The position numbers and the translations under genes are program-made. DNA of 64,000 nt from Cellulophaga omnivescoria (GTDB taxonomy: Bacteria; Bacteroidota; Bacteroidia; Flavobacteriales; Flavobacteriaceae): positions 1-64,000 of the forward strand of contig NZ_MDDP01000014.1 of NCBI RefSeq assembly GCF_001999725.1. The letters run 5' to 3'. The first letter of the stretch is position 1, and every line of letters begins with the position of its first letter. The notes beneath the pieces were generated by a model that searched no databases, was not told the origin of the DNA, and saw only the letters and a list, made by a program, of their open reading frames with translations. Below are positions 35,124-44,469 of the stretch, in pieces.

Positions 35124-38100
35124 TTAGAAGCTTATATTAATACCAAGTGAATACAAAGACGTTAAAGGAAACCTAGATAAATCTAGTCCTCTTTGTGCTA
35201 CATTGCCCCCACCTACCTCGGGGTCATAACCATCATAACCAGTAATTGTTAATGGGTTTTGCGCAGAAAAATAAAGTCTTAATTTAGAAATTCCATTTTT
35301 CATTAGCATATCTTTATCTAAGCTATAGCCTAAAGAAACTTGTTTTAGTCTTAAATAATCTCCGTTTTCTACCCATAAATCTGTATCACCATCATAATTT
35401 GGGTGCCTACCATTACGATCTATATAAAAAGGAATATTAGACGTAGGGTTGTCTGGTGTCCACATATTATACAAATCTCTATGACGCCCTCTTGTAAAAG
35501 CATCTGCTTTGGTACCGTTAATAATTTCTGCACCTACAGAAGCATACCAGTTCATTGAAAAATCAAAGTTTTTATAAGCCCAAGTTAAATTTAAACCAGC
35601 TTCAAAATCTGGTAATCCACTACCAGAGTACACTCTGTCATCATCTGTAATTTTGCCATCACCAGCATCTGCAATACCATCATTATCTGTATCTACAGTT
35701 TTTTGGTCTGTGTAAATTAAATCTCCCAGTCTAGCATTAGCGTCTAATTCTTGGTAGGCCAATAATTGCTCTTCGGTTTTAATAGTTCCTTGTGTTTGGT
35801 GCAGCCAAAAAGAGGCAGCTTCTCTACCCACCTTAAAAACGGTTACTGGAGATAGTAATACTTGTGAATTAGAATTGTAAATAATATCTACACCATCTAC
35901 AATATGTGTAATTTCATTAGAGTTTTTAGTAAATGTAGCGCCAATAGTAATTTTACTTTTTCCTATCTTCTCATTGTACTGTGCTCCTATTTCTAAACCT
36001 TTATTGGTCATATTACCAATATTTAAAATTACATTTTGTGGTTGACCAGATACTACACCTGTAGAACCAGGTAACCTAACAGGAAACAACATATCTTCCT
36101 TTTTTGTAACGTAATAATCTGCAGATAAGGTAAATTTATTTTTAAAGAAACCTAAATCTATACCAATATTGTCTGATATTGATGTTTCCCACTTTACTTG
36201 AGGATTAGAGTAAGCAACTACAGCAGAACCTAAGTTTACAACCGCATCATTAGGATCAAAAATATAGTCTCTTTCACCTGCTATTACAGATGCAAATTGG
36301 TAATCGTTAAAACTATCATTACCAACGGTACCGTGACTGGCTCTTATTTTAAAATTGTTAACTGTTGCCTTTAAAGATTTCCAAAAATTTTCACTAGAAA
36401 CGTTCCAAGCACCAGAAATAGAAGGAAAGTTACCCCAACGGTAATTTTCTCCAAACTTACTAGACCCATCTCGTCTTATTAAACCAGATAATAAGTATTT
36501 GCCCTTGTAATTGTATTGTACCCTTCCTATTAAACCTATGTTTTTTCTAACATAATTAATACCAGATTCTGCTAATGGATCTTGCCCAGCGTTATTTATA
36601 ACTTCTACTTCATTAGAAATAACACCGTTTCTTGATGCTAAAAAAGATTGAAAATTTCTTTCATCAAAAGAAGTACTTGCAAGTGCAGTTACGGTATGAT
36701 CTCCAAAAGATTTTTTATAGTTTAAACTACCATCCCAACTAAAAACGCTTAATCTAGATGATTCTGCAGATACACCACTTTTTAATGGGTCTACTTCTGA
36801 AGTCTCTGTAGTAACATCAAAAAGTTCAAACCTAGGTCTAAAAATGTTTCTTACAGAGTTATTTATATTGGCACCAATTCTAGTAGTAAAATCTAATTCG
36901 TCTGTAATTCTTCTGTTTACACTTAAGCTTACATTTATTTTATCTGTTTTTTGGTTATCCTTTCTTTTAAGGTTTTGTGCAAGTGTATTTAACGGTGTTT
37001 CTACACCACCTTGTCCAGATTCTGTAAAAAATACATCAGAGTCCCTATCTATTATAGGAAAATAGGGTTTGTAACGTATTGCATTGGTTAACAAACTATT
37101 TGTTGCTCTGTTACGGTCCTCTAAAATGTAACCAATACTTGTATCTATTTTCCAGTTTTTTGTATTGTATGTAGTATTTGCTCTACCATTGTACCTTTTA
37201 AAAGAAGATCCTACCAAAACACCATCGGCATCAAAATAACCACCTACTACGTTGTACGTAAACTTATCTGTACCGCCAGAGATATTTAAATTGTATGTTT
37301 TACTTTCTGTATTATTTATTAATACAATATCTCTTAAATCGTTATCATTATTTAACCATTCTGGTCTGTTTGGTCCCGGATCAAAAGCTTGCGGATAGTA
37401 TCTTTTTATTTGAGTTTCAAAATACACCTGTTCTTTAGTGTTAAGTAACGGTATGTTTTTACCTAAATCTTGTATTCCGTAAGAGTGATTAAACTCTACA
37501 CGCATTGCACCTTCTTTACCTTTTTTAGTTGTAATTAATATTACACCTGCAGCACCACGTGTACCGTAAACAGCGGCAGAAGCGGCATCTTTAAGTACAT
37601 CTATAGTTTCTATTTCATTAGCACTTAACCTAGGGTCTCCTTGTTGTGGTATACCATCTACTACAAATAATGGTGTATTACTACCAGATAAAGATGTTAT
37701 ACCTCTAATTTGTATGCTAGACTGTTCTCCTGGTTCCCCAGAGTTTGCAGTAATATTAACACCTGCTACTTGGCCTTGTAAAGCAGAAGCTAAATCTGGT
37801 GTTATAAATTGTTCTACCGCTTCTGATTTTATTTGTGCTACAGCACCAGTAAGTTCTTTCTTTTTAACAGTACCGTAGCCAATAACAACTACTTCATCTA
37901 AAGTTTCTAAATCTGTGTCTAAAACAACGTTTAATTTACTGCTGGTTACCTTTATAGATTTTGGCTCCATACCTATAAAACTAAATTCTAAAATGGCTCC
38001 TATTTTAGTATTTATAACATAATTACCATCAAAATCTGCTGCTACACCATTAGTAGTTCCTTTTTCTACTACAGATACTCCTGCAATTGGTAAGCCATCA

Positions 38101-38237
38101 TCAGAACTTGTAATTGTTCCTTTTACCTCAATATTTTGTGCAATTGCTGTAAATGTGAAGAACAACAACAATACCGTTGGTAGTATTTTTAAACCAAAAG
38201 CCTTACTTGGTTTTATTGTTTTTGTTTTGTTTTTCAT
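35124..38237 (-). CDS. SusC-type TonB-dependent transporter of the galactan PUL
   Basis: A 1037-residue outer-membrane importer for oligosaccharides. The signal peptide ends near TAIAQ (about 34). The carboxypeptidase-like domain (IEVKGTITSSDDGLPIAGVS) is followed by the DEVVVIGYGTVKKKELTGAV linker and the plug, with PLFVVDGIPQQG and VLKDAASAAVYGTRGAAGVI. A 22-strand barrel ends LTSLYSLGINISF with terminal Phe. It lies downstream of the GH110 gene by 83 bp without an evident terminator, so it is probably driven from the promoter upstream of GH110. It is energised by TonB-ExbBD encoded elsewhere. Confidence 0.96.
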   Translation of the reverse strand: MKNKTKTIKPSKAFGLKILPTVLLLFFTFTAIAQNIEVKGTITSSDDGLPIAGVSVVEKGTTNGVAADFDGNYVINTKIGAILEFSFIGMEPKSIKVTSSKLNVVLDTDLETLDEVVVIGYGTVKKKELTGAVAQIKSEAVEQFITPDLASALQGQVAGVNITANSGEPGEQSSIQIRGITSLSGSNTPLFVVDGIPQQGDPRLSANEIETIDVLKDAASAAVYGTRGAAGVILITTKKGKEGAMRVEFNHSYGIQDLGKNIPLLNTKEQVYFETQIKRYYPQAFDPGPNRPEWLNNDNDLRDIVLINNTESKTYNLNISGGTDKFTYNVVGGYFDADGVLVGSSFKRYNGRANTTYNTKNWKIDTSIGYILEDRNRATNSLLTNAIRYKPYFPIIDRDSDVFFTESGQGGVETPLNTLAQNLKRKDNQKTDKINVSLSVNRRITDELDFTTRIGANINNSVRNIFRPRFELFDVTTETSEVDPLKSGVSAESSRLSVFSWDGSLNYKKSFGDHTVTALASTSFDERNFQSFLASRNGVISNEVEVINNAGQDPLAESGINYVRKNIGLIGRVQYNYKGKYLLSGLIRRDGSSKFGENYRWGNFPSISGAWNVSSENFWKSLKATVNNFKIRASHGTVGNDSFNDYQFASVIAGERDYIFDPNDAVVNLGSAVVAYSNPQVKWETSISDNIGIDLGFFKNKFTLSADYYVTKKEDMLFPVRLPGSTGVVSGQPQNVILNIGNMTNKGLEIGAQYNEKIGKSKITIGATFTKNSNEITHIVDGVDIIYNSNSQVLLSPVTVFKVGREAASFWLHQTQGTIKTEEQLLAYQELDANARLGDLIYTDQKTVDTDNDGIADAGDGKITDDDRVYSGSGLPDFEAGLNLTWAYKNFDFSMNWYASVGAEIINGTKADAFTRGRHRDLYNMWTPDNPTSNIPFYIDRNGRHPNYDGDTDLWVENGDYLRLKQVSLGYSLDKDMLMKNGISKLRLYFSAQNPLTITGYDGYDPEVGGGNVAQRGLDLSRFPLTSLYSLGINISF

Positions 38238-38320
38238 TTCCTTTAAGTTTAGTTTTTTAGTTTTGTTAGTTTTATTATCAATGCATTTTTACTTCATATT
38301 TTTTTTGTTTTAGTTACTAC

Positions 38321-40225
38321 TTATTTAAATGTTAATTTACCTACAGATGCATCTGTTTCTAATATTTTAGATGCTTTACCCTTGTAAATATTTTTTTTAA
38401 ACTGAATGTTTTTTGAATGACTTATACGTATTGCAGGATTATTTGTGTGCAACTGAGGAAAAGTACCGGAATTGGTAATTATGTTTTTTGTAAACAACAA
38501 CCCATCTGTATTTTTAACCTGAAGTATTAAATTATCAAACTGGTTAAAAGTATTGTTTTCTATGGTTACATTTTTAAAAGCAATATTAGCGTTATCATCA
38601 TCTGTATCAAACCTAATTACTCCTCTATTAAAACCACTGTGTTGGCAATCTTGAAAAGTGTTTCCTGTAATTAACAAATCACTAGCACTGCCAGACTCAT
38701 ACCAATGTCCGCTTTCTACAGGAATTAAAACAGCTTCCATTTCTGTACTAAAAAAGTTATTTTTTATAACTGTTTTTTTAGGTGTAGATATTAATAAACC
38801 ACGTGCTCTGTTATTTTTTATTGTACAGTTTTCTACTGTTAACTCTGGATACGCATCTAAATTTTCTATTAAATCTCCTACGTTAAGATTTTCTGGTAAT
38901 TTTTTATTAAAAGTGATAATTTGATACCTACTATTTATTTTTTGAATACTCTTTATAGAATTTTCTGCATAAGGGAAAAAAGAATTACTTAAACGTAAAA
39001 AACCTATTTTATCATTAGCTCTACCTATTACAAAACCTTGCTGCTGAAAATGTCCCATTCTAATACCCAAAGTATATTCATCTTTAATATCCTGTACAAT
39101 TTGGTACGTACCGTGTACATTTGTAGCATCATCTAACTGATTAGAAAAAGTAGAATTTTTTAATACCACTTTACCTCTACAACCTACAAAATGTGTAGCA
39201 TCTGCACTTGTAGATACCATACGCCCGTTAGAAGCTGTTACATTAAAACCATCTAAAATTAAGTTTTCTGAGTTTTCTGCAATTAACCCCATACCACCAG
39301 CGTGGTGTACATTTACATTAGTAGCAAAAAAACCGATAACGTTAGACACTCTAAATGCTGGTGCTAATCTATTATGCTGTTGTTCTCCTTTACTAACTAT
39401 AATTTTACCAACCTCTGGCAGTTTCTTTCTATGGTTGTAAATGCGTACAATACCCGGTTTTATTTCTTTAAAAATTAAATTAGACTCACGACTAATAATT
39501 CTTTTATCTGGATCTAACTTATCTGTAGGATATTTATAGTTTATTTTATCTAAATTTCTACTTACACTTACCTTTTTATACAATGCCAAAGAAGTATACG
39601 CTTCTGTATTAAAAGAAATTGCTTTGCGTTTTGGGTCAAACAAAATTGCTTGTCCAAAATCATGTTCATAATATTCTTTAACAAAAATTAATTGCTGATT
39701 TCTAATTTCATAAGGATACTCATCAGATATTTTAATATCAAAAGTATGCTCTTCCTTATTATTAGCAACTATAGTAGCTTCACTATGGAAGGGCACTGCC
39801 CAGTCTACCGTTACATTTTTAACTGTAATATTTGTAGAATTATCTATTAAAAAAGGTATCATTCTTCCGTGAAAAATAAAAGTAGATCCTTGCCCATCTA
39901 TTGTTAAATTTTTAAAATTTTGGATAGGAAAAGCAGTTTTTATAATTACATCATTATGGTTAGATATATGTACATATTTTTCTAAACCTAGGTCCGGATA
40001 AAAATGATATGTACCTTTTTCAAAACTAATTTCTGATATTGGTAATTTATCGGCCTTTAAAATTCTTGCTAAAACATTTGGTGTTGCATCTTTAGCTATA
40101 TCTAATTTAAATAGTACTTTGTCTAATGCTCCTACTTGCCCATAATTAAAACTAGTTACAAAAGTAACTAAGATAAAAAGTAGCGCTAACCTAAGACTTG
40201 TATTATTTTTAGAATGCTTGTTCAT
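38321..40225 (-). CDS. GH110 family exo-alpha-1,3-galactosidase
   Basis: A 634-residue right-handed beta-helix enzyme with a signal peptide ending near FNYGQ. Family marks are the N-terminal ISFEKGTYHFYPDLGLEKY, HHAGGMGLIAENSENL, ADATHFVGCRGKV (341-353) and the highly conserved DDATNVHGTY (365-374), in which the Asp pair belongs to the inverting catalytic centre. GH110 enzymes remove terminal alpha-1,3-linked galactose, known from blood-group B and from lambda-carrageenan-type oligosaccharides in marine bacteria. It is the first gene of the unit GH110-susC-susD-lipoprotein, preceded by a tandem direct-repeat motif at 40280-40320. Periplasmic action after desulfation is likely. Confidence 0.88.
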   Translation of the reverse strand: MNKHSKNNTSLRLALLFILVTFVTSFNYGQVGALDKVLFKLDIAKDATPNVLARILKADKLPISEISFEKGTYHFYPDLGLEKYVHISNHNDVIIKTAFPIQNFKNLTIDGQGSTFIFHGRMIPFLIDNSTNITVKNVTVDWAVPFHSEATIVANNKEEHTFDIKISDEYPYEIRNQQLIFVKEYYEHDFGQAILFDPKRKAISFNTEAYTSLALYKKVSVSRNLDKINYKYPTDKLDPDKRIISRESNLIFKEIKPGIVRIYNHRKKLPEVGKIIVSKGEQQHNRLAPAFRVSNVIGFFATNVNVHHAGGMGLIAENSENLILDGFNVTASNGRMVSTSADATHFVGCRGKVVLKNSTFSNQLDDATNVHGTYQIVQDIKDEYTLGIRMGHFQQQGFVIGRANDKIGFLRLSNSFFPYAENSIKSIQKINSRYQIITFNKKLPENLNVGDLIENLDAYPELTVENCTIKNNRARGLLISTPKKTVIKNNFFSTEMEAVLIPVESGHWYESGSASDLLITGNTFQDCQHSGFNRGVIRFDTDDDNANIAFKNVTIENNTFNQFDNLILQVKNTDGLLFTKNIITNSGTFPQLHTNNPAIRISHSKNIQFKKNIYKGKASKILETDASVGKLTFK

Positions 40226-40492
40226 TATTTACTATTAATTTGTTAAATGTTTTATAAAATTGATAATTCTATACAATAGTATTGTCTACACGCGTAAAAG
40301 AAATGTATCTTACCGTAAAACAACACATAAACACCTAAAAAACAATTGTTTACACTCTAAAATTATTATACATTAATAATATTTAAGTTCTATAAAACAC
40401 GTTAAAAGATTAAAAATTTGTTTATTTAAAACAGAAAACGGCTTTAAAAAACAACTATAAATAAGTAGAACCTTAATAACTTTAAACTTCTA
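40226..40492. promoter_or_regulatory. Promoter region of the GH110-SusCD unit
   Basis: This holds the tandem direct-repeat motif (40280-40320). A -7-like TACTATTG on the minus strand sits between the motif and the start codon. The remainder is AT-rich with no open frame. Confidence 0.5.
40280..40320 (-). promoter_or_regulatory. Tandem direct-repeat regulatory motif, site 1 (GH110-SusCD unit)
   Basis: On the + strand, TATTGTCTACACGCGTAAAA (40280-40299) and AATGTATCTTACCGTAAAA (40302-40320) repeat with a 22-bp period, two helical turns. The motif lies 55-95 bp upstream of the GH110 start codon. Related tandem sites precede two other PUL transcription units at a similar distance. Confidence 0.55.
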
Positions 40493-40538
40493 CAAAAAAA
40501 AACAGCCTCTATTAGGTTTTAAAGCCCATAGAAACTGT
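40493..40538 (-). terminator. Terminator of the sulfatase-GH2 operon
   Basis: AACAGCCTCTAT (40501-40512) pairs with ATAGAAACTGT (40528-40538) with two G-U type mismatches. On the minus strand a T-run (A-run 40493-40502) follows. It lies 30 bp after the GH2 stop codon. Confidence 0.7.
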
Positions 40539-40568
40539 CTTTTGTTAACAGATTGTTCCCCAAACAGT

Positions 40569-42914
40569 CTATTTTATCTTAAAATTGTAAGTGGTTTGCA
40601 AACTATCAGAGGTTACTTTAATTGGTACGGTTCCAGGTACATTACCAACTCTTACTACTGCTGTAGCAATACCTGCTTCGGCAATAACAGCACCAACATT
40701 TACTAACTCTAAGCCATTACCCAAATTAACGGCAATTTCTCCTTTAAAATTAGGATCTATAGTACCGTTTTTATCTACTGCAGCTATGTAAACAAACAAT
40801 ACATCGTTTACATTTGCGGTAGCAGGTTTTCCGCTTTCATCTACCCAAACCTTTAGTTTAGTAGCCGACTCTGGAGTTTTCACTACATCTTCGGCCACTT
40901 GTTTACCGTTAATAAACCCTTTAGCTACAAGCTTACCGGGTGTAAACGAATTTAACTTAAACGTAAAAGGTGGGTGTTTTAAATTAGTAGAAATATTATT
41001 TACGTCTGGTTTTTGAGTTGCAATTAATTTATTGTTTACATATAACTTTACCTCATCTACATTAGAAAAAATTGTTACGTCTGTAGGAGAATCTTGGTTC
41101 CAATAAGTTGCAATTTTTAGTATCTTATTTTGCTCCGCACTTTGTTGACTTTGATAAAAGTAATACGCAAATTTTGGCAATCTAAAAATATCCATTATTC
41201 CTGATGCTTCAATGTTATCATGGTAACCGCGGTTATAATCATACATAACCCAATAACTATCTGAATATGCAGGAGTATTTAAATTGTCATTATGAGATTC
41301 TTGCACATTATATGCTTGTTGCAACAACCTAACCTCTCCGTCTGCTCTTAATTGTCTACTACTTTTTTCTAGTCTAATATCTTTTGGTAATTTATGCTGA
41401 TTTAAGCCTGCATTGTTAGAGTAATATTCCCAATCTCCGTATTCTGAAACAGAGTATGGTTTGTTTTTTAACTCATGCGGATGTAAAATTCTGTGTTGGC
41501 GAGCTTGTAAATAAATATCATACACATCATCCATCCAACCACAAGAATATACATTGTCTCCAGGATATTCTGTATGTACTATTTTGTGTAATTCCTCCAT
41601 AAAAAAGATAGGCATTTTAGTTTCGTTTAACGATACTTCCCATGCTAAAACAGAAGGTCTATTCCTATCTCTACGTATTAATTCTGATGCAGAACGGTAG
41701 CAATATTCTCTAAAAGCATCTGTGTCATTATAATATTGCCAGCCCATTATTGCATCAATAACTACTAACCCAAGCTCATCACAAGCATCCATAAAAGCTG
41801 GTGATTGTGGGTAGTGTGACAATCTTATATAATTAAAACCTGCTTCCTTTATTTTTTTAGCATCACGATACTGTGCATTATCAGATAACGCATAACCAAT
41901 AAACGGATACTCTTGATGCCTGTTTACACCACGTAAAAATGTTTTTTCTCCGTTTATAAACAACTGGTTGTCTGTAAACTTAAACTCACGAATACCAAAC
42001 TTTGTTTTTTGTACATCTACATCTTTACCGTTTAGTACAACTTTGGTTTCTAACACATATAAATTAGGAGTATTTGGCGACCATAAATTAGGGTTGTTTA
42101 AACTTAATTCTGCAATATTATCTACATTTTTGGTAGCTTCTATTTTTAGAATTGGTGAGGTGTACGTTTTTATAACCTTACCATTATTGATAATGTTTTG
42201 TACAATGGTTACATTCTGCTCCTTTTTGCTATCATTAGCAATATTTGTTTTTATTTTAATTGTAGATAGCTCTTTGTTTACCTTAGGATATGTTATAAAA
42301 ATACCTCCACCAGCTACTTTATTTGCTAATACAGCATCAGAAATATATACGTTTTCTTTAACCAATAGTTTAGCGTTTCTATACAAACCACCATACATAT
42401 TAAAGTCTAACCTTTTTAATGGTTTTGGACCTGTAATTTCATTATCGGTATTATCGAGTCTAATAGCAATAGTATTTTCACCTGCTTTTATATAGTTTGA
42501 TAAATCTAATGCTATAGGTAAATAACCGCCATGATGCTCAGAAACTAATTTTCCATTCACCCAAATTTTTGAAAAATTCATAGCGGCCTCTAGCTCAAAA
42601 AATACTTTTTTTGAAGCATCTGCTTTAGAAATGTTTACTAATTTTCTGTACCAACAAATGCCTTGCCATTGGTTGTTAACTACCAACGGTTCTATGTTTG
42701 CAGTATGCGGTAATTGTACATTTTGCCAATCTTTATCGTTAAAATCTGCTGTAAATAATTCTTTAGTAGCAACTTTAGACTCGTCTACTATTTTAAATTT
42801 CCAATTTTTATTAATGTTAATTGTAGTGGGTTTATCTTGAGCATAAGACTGTATTGTTAAACTTAATACTAAAATAAAAAAAGTATAAGCTGTTTTAGTT
42901 TTCAGGTAATTCAT
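40569..42914 (-). CDS. GH2 family beta-galactosidase
   Basis: A 781-residue glycoside hydrolase with a signal peptide ending at SYAQ (about 26). Order: sugar-binding jelly roll (WYRKLVNISKADASKK, FNMYGGLYRNAKL), Ig-like domain, TIM barrel from about 310 (FLRGVNRHQEYPFIG, RLSHYPQSPAFMDACDELG), then a C-terminal Ig-like domain (about 690-780) of the DUF4982 type. Acid/base E431 in VSLNETKMP and nucleophile E491 in SVSEYGDWEYYS are in place. It should remove terminal beta-galactose from desulfated oligosaccharides in the periplasm. It is the last gene of a five-gene operon headed by sulfatase 5. Confidence 0.93.
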   Translation of the reverse strand: MNYLKTKTAYTFFILVLSLTIQSYAQDKPTTININKNWKFKIVDESKVATKELFTADFNDKDWQNVQLPHTANIEPLVVNNQWQGICWYRKLVNISKADASKKVFFELEAAMNFSKIWVNGKLVSEHHGGYLPIALDLSNYIKAGENTIAIRLDNTDNEITGPKPLKRLDFNMYGGLYRNAKLLVKENVYISDAVLANKVAGGGIFITYPKVNKELSTIKIKTNIANDSKKEQNVTIVQNIINNGKVIKTYTSPILKIEATKNVDNIAELSLNNPNLWSPNTPNLYVLETKVVLNGKDVDVQKTKFGIREFKFTDNQLFINGEKTFLRGVNRHQEYPFIGYALSDNAQYRDAKKIKEAGFNYIRLSHYPQSPAFMDACDELGLVVIDAIMGWQYYNDTDAFREYCYRSASELIRRDRNRPSVLAWEVSLNETKMPIFFMEELHKIVHTEYPGDNVYSCGWMDDVYDIYLQARQHRILHPHELKNKPYSVSEYGDWEYYSNNAGLNQHKLPKDIRLEKSSRQLRADGEVRLLQQAYNVQESHNDNLNTPAYSDSYWVMYDYNRGYHDNIEASGIMDIFRLPKFAYYFYQSQQSAEQNKILKIATYWNQDSPTDVTIFSNVDEVKLYVNNKLIATQKPDVNNISTNLKHPPFTFKLNSFTPGKLVAKGFINGKQVAEDVVKTPESATKLKVWVDESGKPATANVNDVLFVYIAAVDKNGTIDPNFKGEIAVNLGNGLELVNVGAVIAEAGIATAVVRVGNVPGTVPIKVTSDSLQTTYNFKIK

Positions 42915-42926
42915 TTTTGGTATTTC

Positions 42927-44465
42927 TTATTTATTAGTTTCTTTTTTTAATGCCTGCTTATACTCTTTATTTAATTTACTATGTCCTATTTCTACACCAG
43001 AAAGCATTTTTTTATACTCTTCTGGTTTTTCCTTTTTAACCCACTCTATTAGTTCTGGTCCATTAGTAATAACAGGATTGTAGATGTCACTAACTGGTTT
43101 CATTTCTTCATCTAAAAGAGCTGTTTTATTGCGTAGCTTTTGCAATACGTCTTTGTACTTAGGGTTTTCTGCTAAATTTACCAATTCGTAAGGATCTTCT
43201 TTTAAATTGTACAGCTCTTCTTTTGGTTTTGTAGGAGCAAAAAACGGAGCCTGATTTTTGTTTAATTTCCCCTCTTTATAAAGGGTACGCATAACATGTA
43301 CAGCTGGTCTGTAAAATTCTAAATATGCTTGGTGAGCATCATAAGGAACCTCTGGCATATCATTACGTATATAAGACCATTCTGTTGTGGTTACAGACCT
43401 AGATTTCTCCTCTATTTCATCCCACAAATCTCTTGCACCATAATTGTATTCTCTATTAAAATTTTCACTAAAAATAGGTTTCCCTGTCATATAACTTGGC
43501 ACATCTATACCTGCAAAATCTACAATACTAGCTGTAATATCTGTTGCGCTAACAACATCTTCTCTAACTTGGTTTCCTTTAAATTTAGCTGGGTAATGCA
43601 CTAACAAAGGAATACGCAAACCTGGATCTTGCAAATACCCTTTACCACGAATATTGCAACGCCCATTATCACCAATAAAAATAACAATAGTATTGTCTGC
43701 CAAACCTTTATCCTCTAATTCTTTAAACAACATACCCACCTCATTATCCATATACTCTATTTGGTCTAAATATTTAGCCCAATCTAGTCTTACCGCAGGA
43801 TGATCTGCCATATATGGAGGCAATGTAAGTGTTTCTGGATTTACTGGGTGTTTAGATTCTTCTCTTATTTGGTCCCACCAATCTCCTCTGTGTGTTACTT
43901 GTAATTGTATTTGAGCAAAAAATGGTTCATCAGTTTTTTTAATAGTATCATATTTATCAAACAAACCAAATTGAGTTTTTCCATCCCACTCACCAATAGC
44001 TTCATGCTTAAAATTTACATCTATTTTTCTTCCTTTATTTAAAACAGCATGATTACCTAAAATGGTTGTATAGCCAGCATCTCTTAACAACTTAGTAAAA
44101 GGTGTAAACTGTGCATTTAAAGGAACTTCTCTATTACTACGGTGATTGTGTGTATTTGTTTTTAGTTGATGTGTACCCACCATCATAGCAGATCTACTAG
44201 GAGAACATATAGGGTTTGTAACAAAGGCATTGGTAAAAAGCACACCTTCTTTTGCCATTTTATCTAAAAACGGAGTTTTAACATCTGGCATACCATAGCA
44301 CGCTAAATCTGTGCTCATATCTTCTGCCATAATCCAAATAATATTTGGCTTTTTAGTTTCTGTAGGTGTTTTTACAGCAGTTGCTTTTTTATCGGTTTTA
44401 CCTCCACAAGCCATTAGCATTAAAGCCAAGGCCATACACCATAAAATTTCTTTTACTTTAATCAT
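42927..44465 (-). CDS. S1 sulfatase, lipoprotein, heparan-N-sulfatase-like (sulfatase 3)
   Basis: A 512-residue sulfatase. The lipoprotein signal ends at C20 (LMLMAC). AEDMSTDLACYGMPDVKTPFLD replaces the usual GYGD block, and C87 in CSPSRSAMMVGTHQ is the formylglycine precursor; this pair of features recalls the sulfamidase-like subfamily (S1_8 by my recollection). FIGDNGRCNIRGKGYLQDPG is the metal and lid segment. Although the family name suggests N-sulfate, marine members act on O-sulfated galactans, so the target here is not fixed. It lies 12 bp before GH2 and 4 bp after sulfatase 4. Confidence 0.93.
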   Translation of the reverse strand: MIKVKEILWCMALALMLMACGGKTDKKATAVKTPTETKKPNIIWIMAEDMSTDLACYGMPDVKTPFLDKMAKEGVLFTNAFVTNPICSPSRSAMMVGTHQLKTNTHNHRSNREVPLNAQFTPFTKLLRDAGYTTILGNHAVLNKGRKIDVNFKHEAIGEWDGKTQFGLFDKYDTIKKTDEPFFAQIQLQVTHRGDWWDQIREESKHPVNPETLTLPPYMADHPAVRLDWAKYLDQIEYMDNEVGMLFKELEDKGLADNTIVIFIGDNGRCNIRGKGYLQDPGLRIPLLVHYPAKFKGNQVREDVVSATDITASIVDFAGIDVPSYMTGKPIFSENFNREYNYGARDLWDEIEEKSRSVTTTEWSYIRNDMPEVPYDAHQAYLEFYRPAVHVMRTLYKEGKLNKNQAPFFAPTKPKEELYNLKEDPYELVNLAENPKYKDVLQKLRNKTALLDEEMKPVSDIYNPVITNGPELIEWVKKEKPEEYKKMLSGVEIGHSKLNKEYKQALKKETNK

Positions 44466-44469
44466 AATC

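Noticed and set aside
41968-42495. 175-codon open frame on the + strand inside GH2
   Set aside because: A shadow of the GH2 coding strand; hydrophobic low-complexity translation with no support. The same applies to the 184-codon frame at 29776-30330 opposite sulfatase 1.
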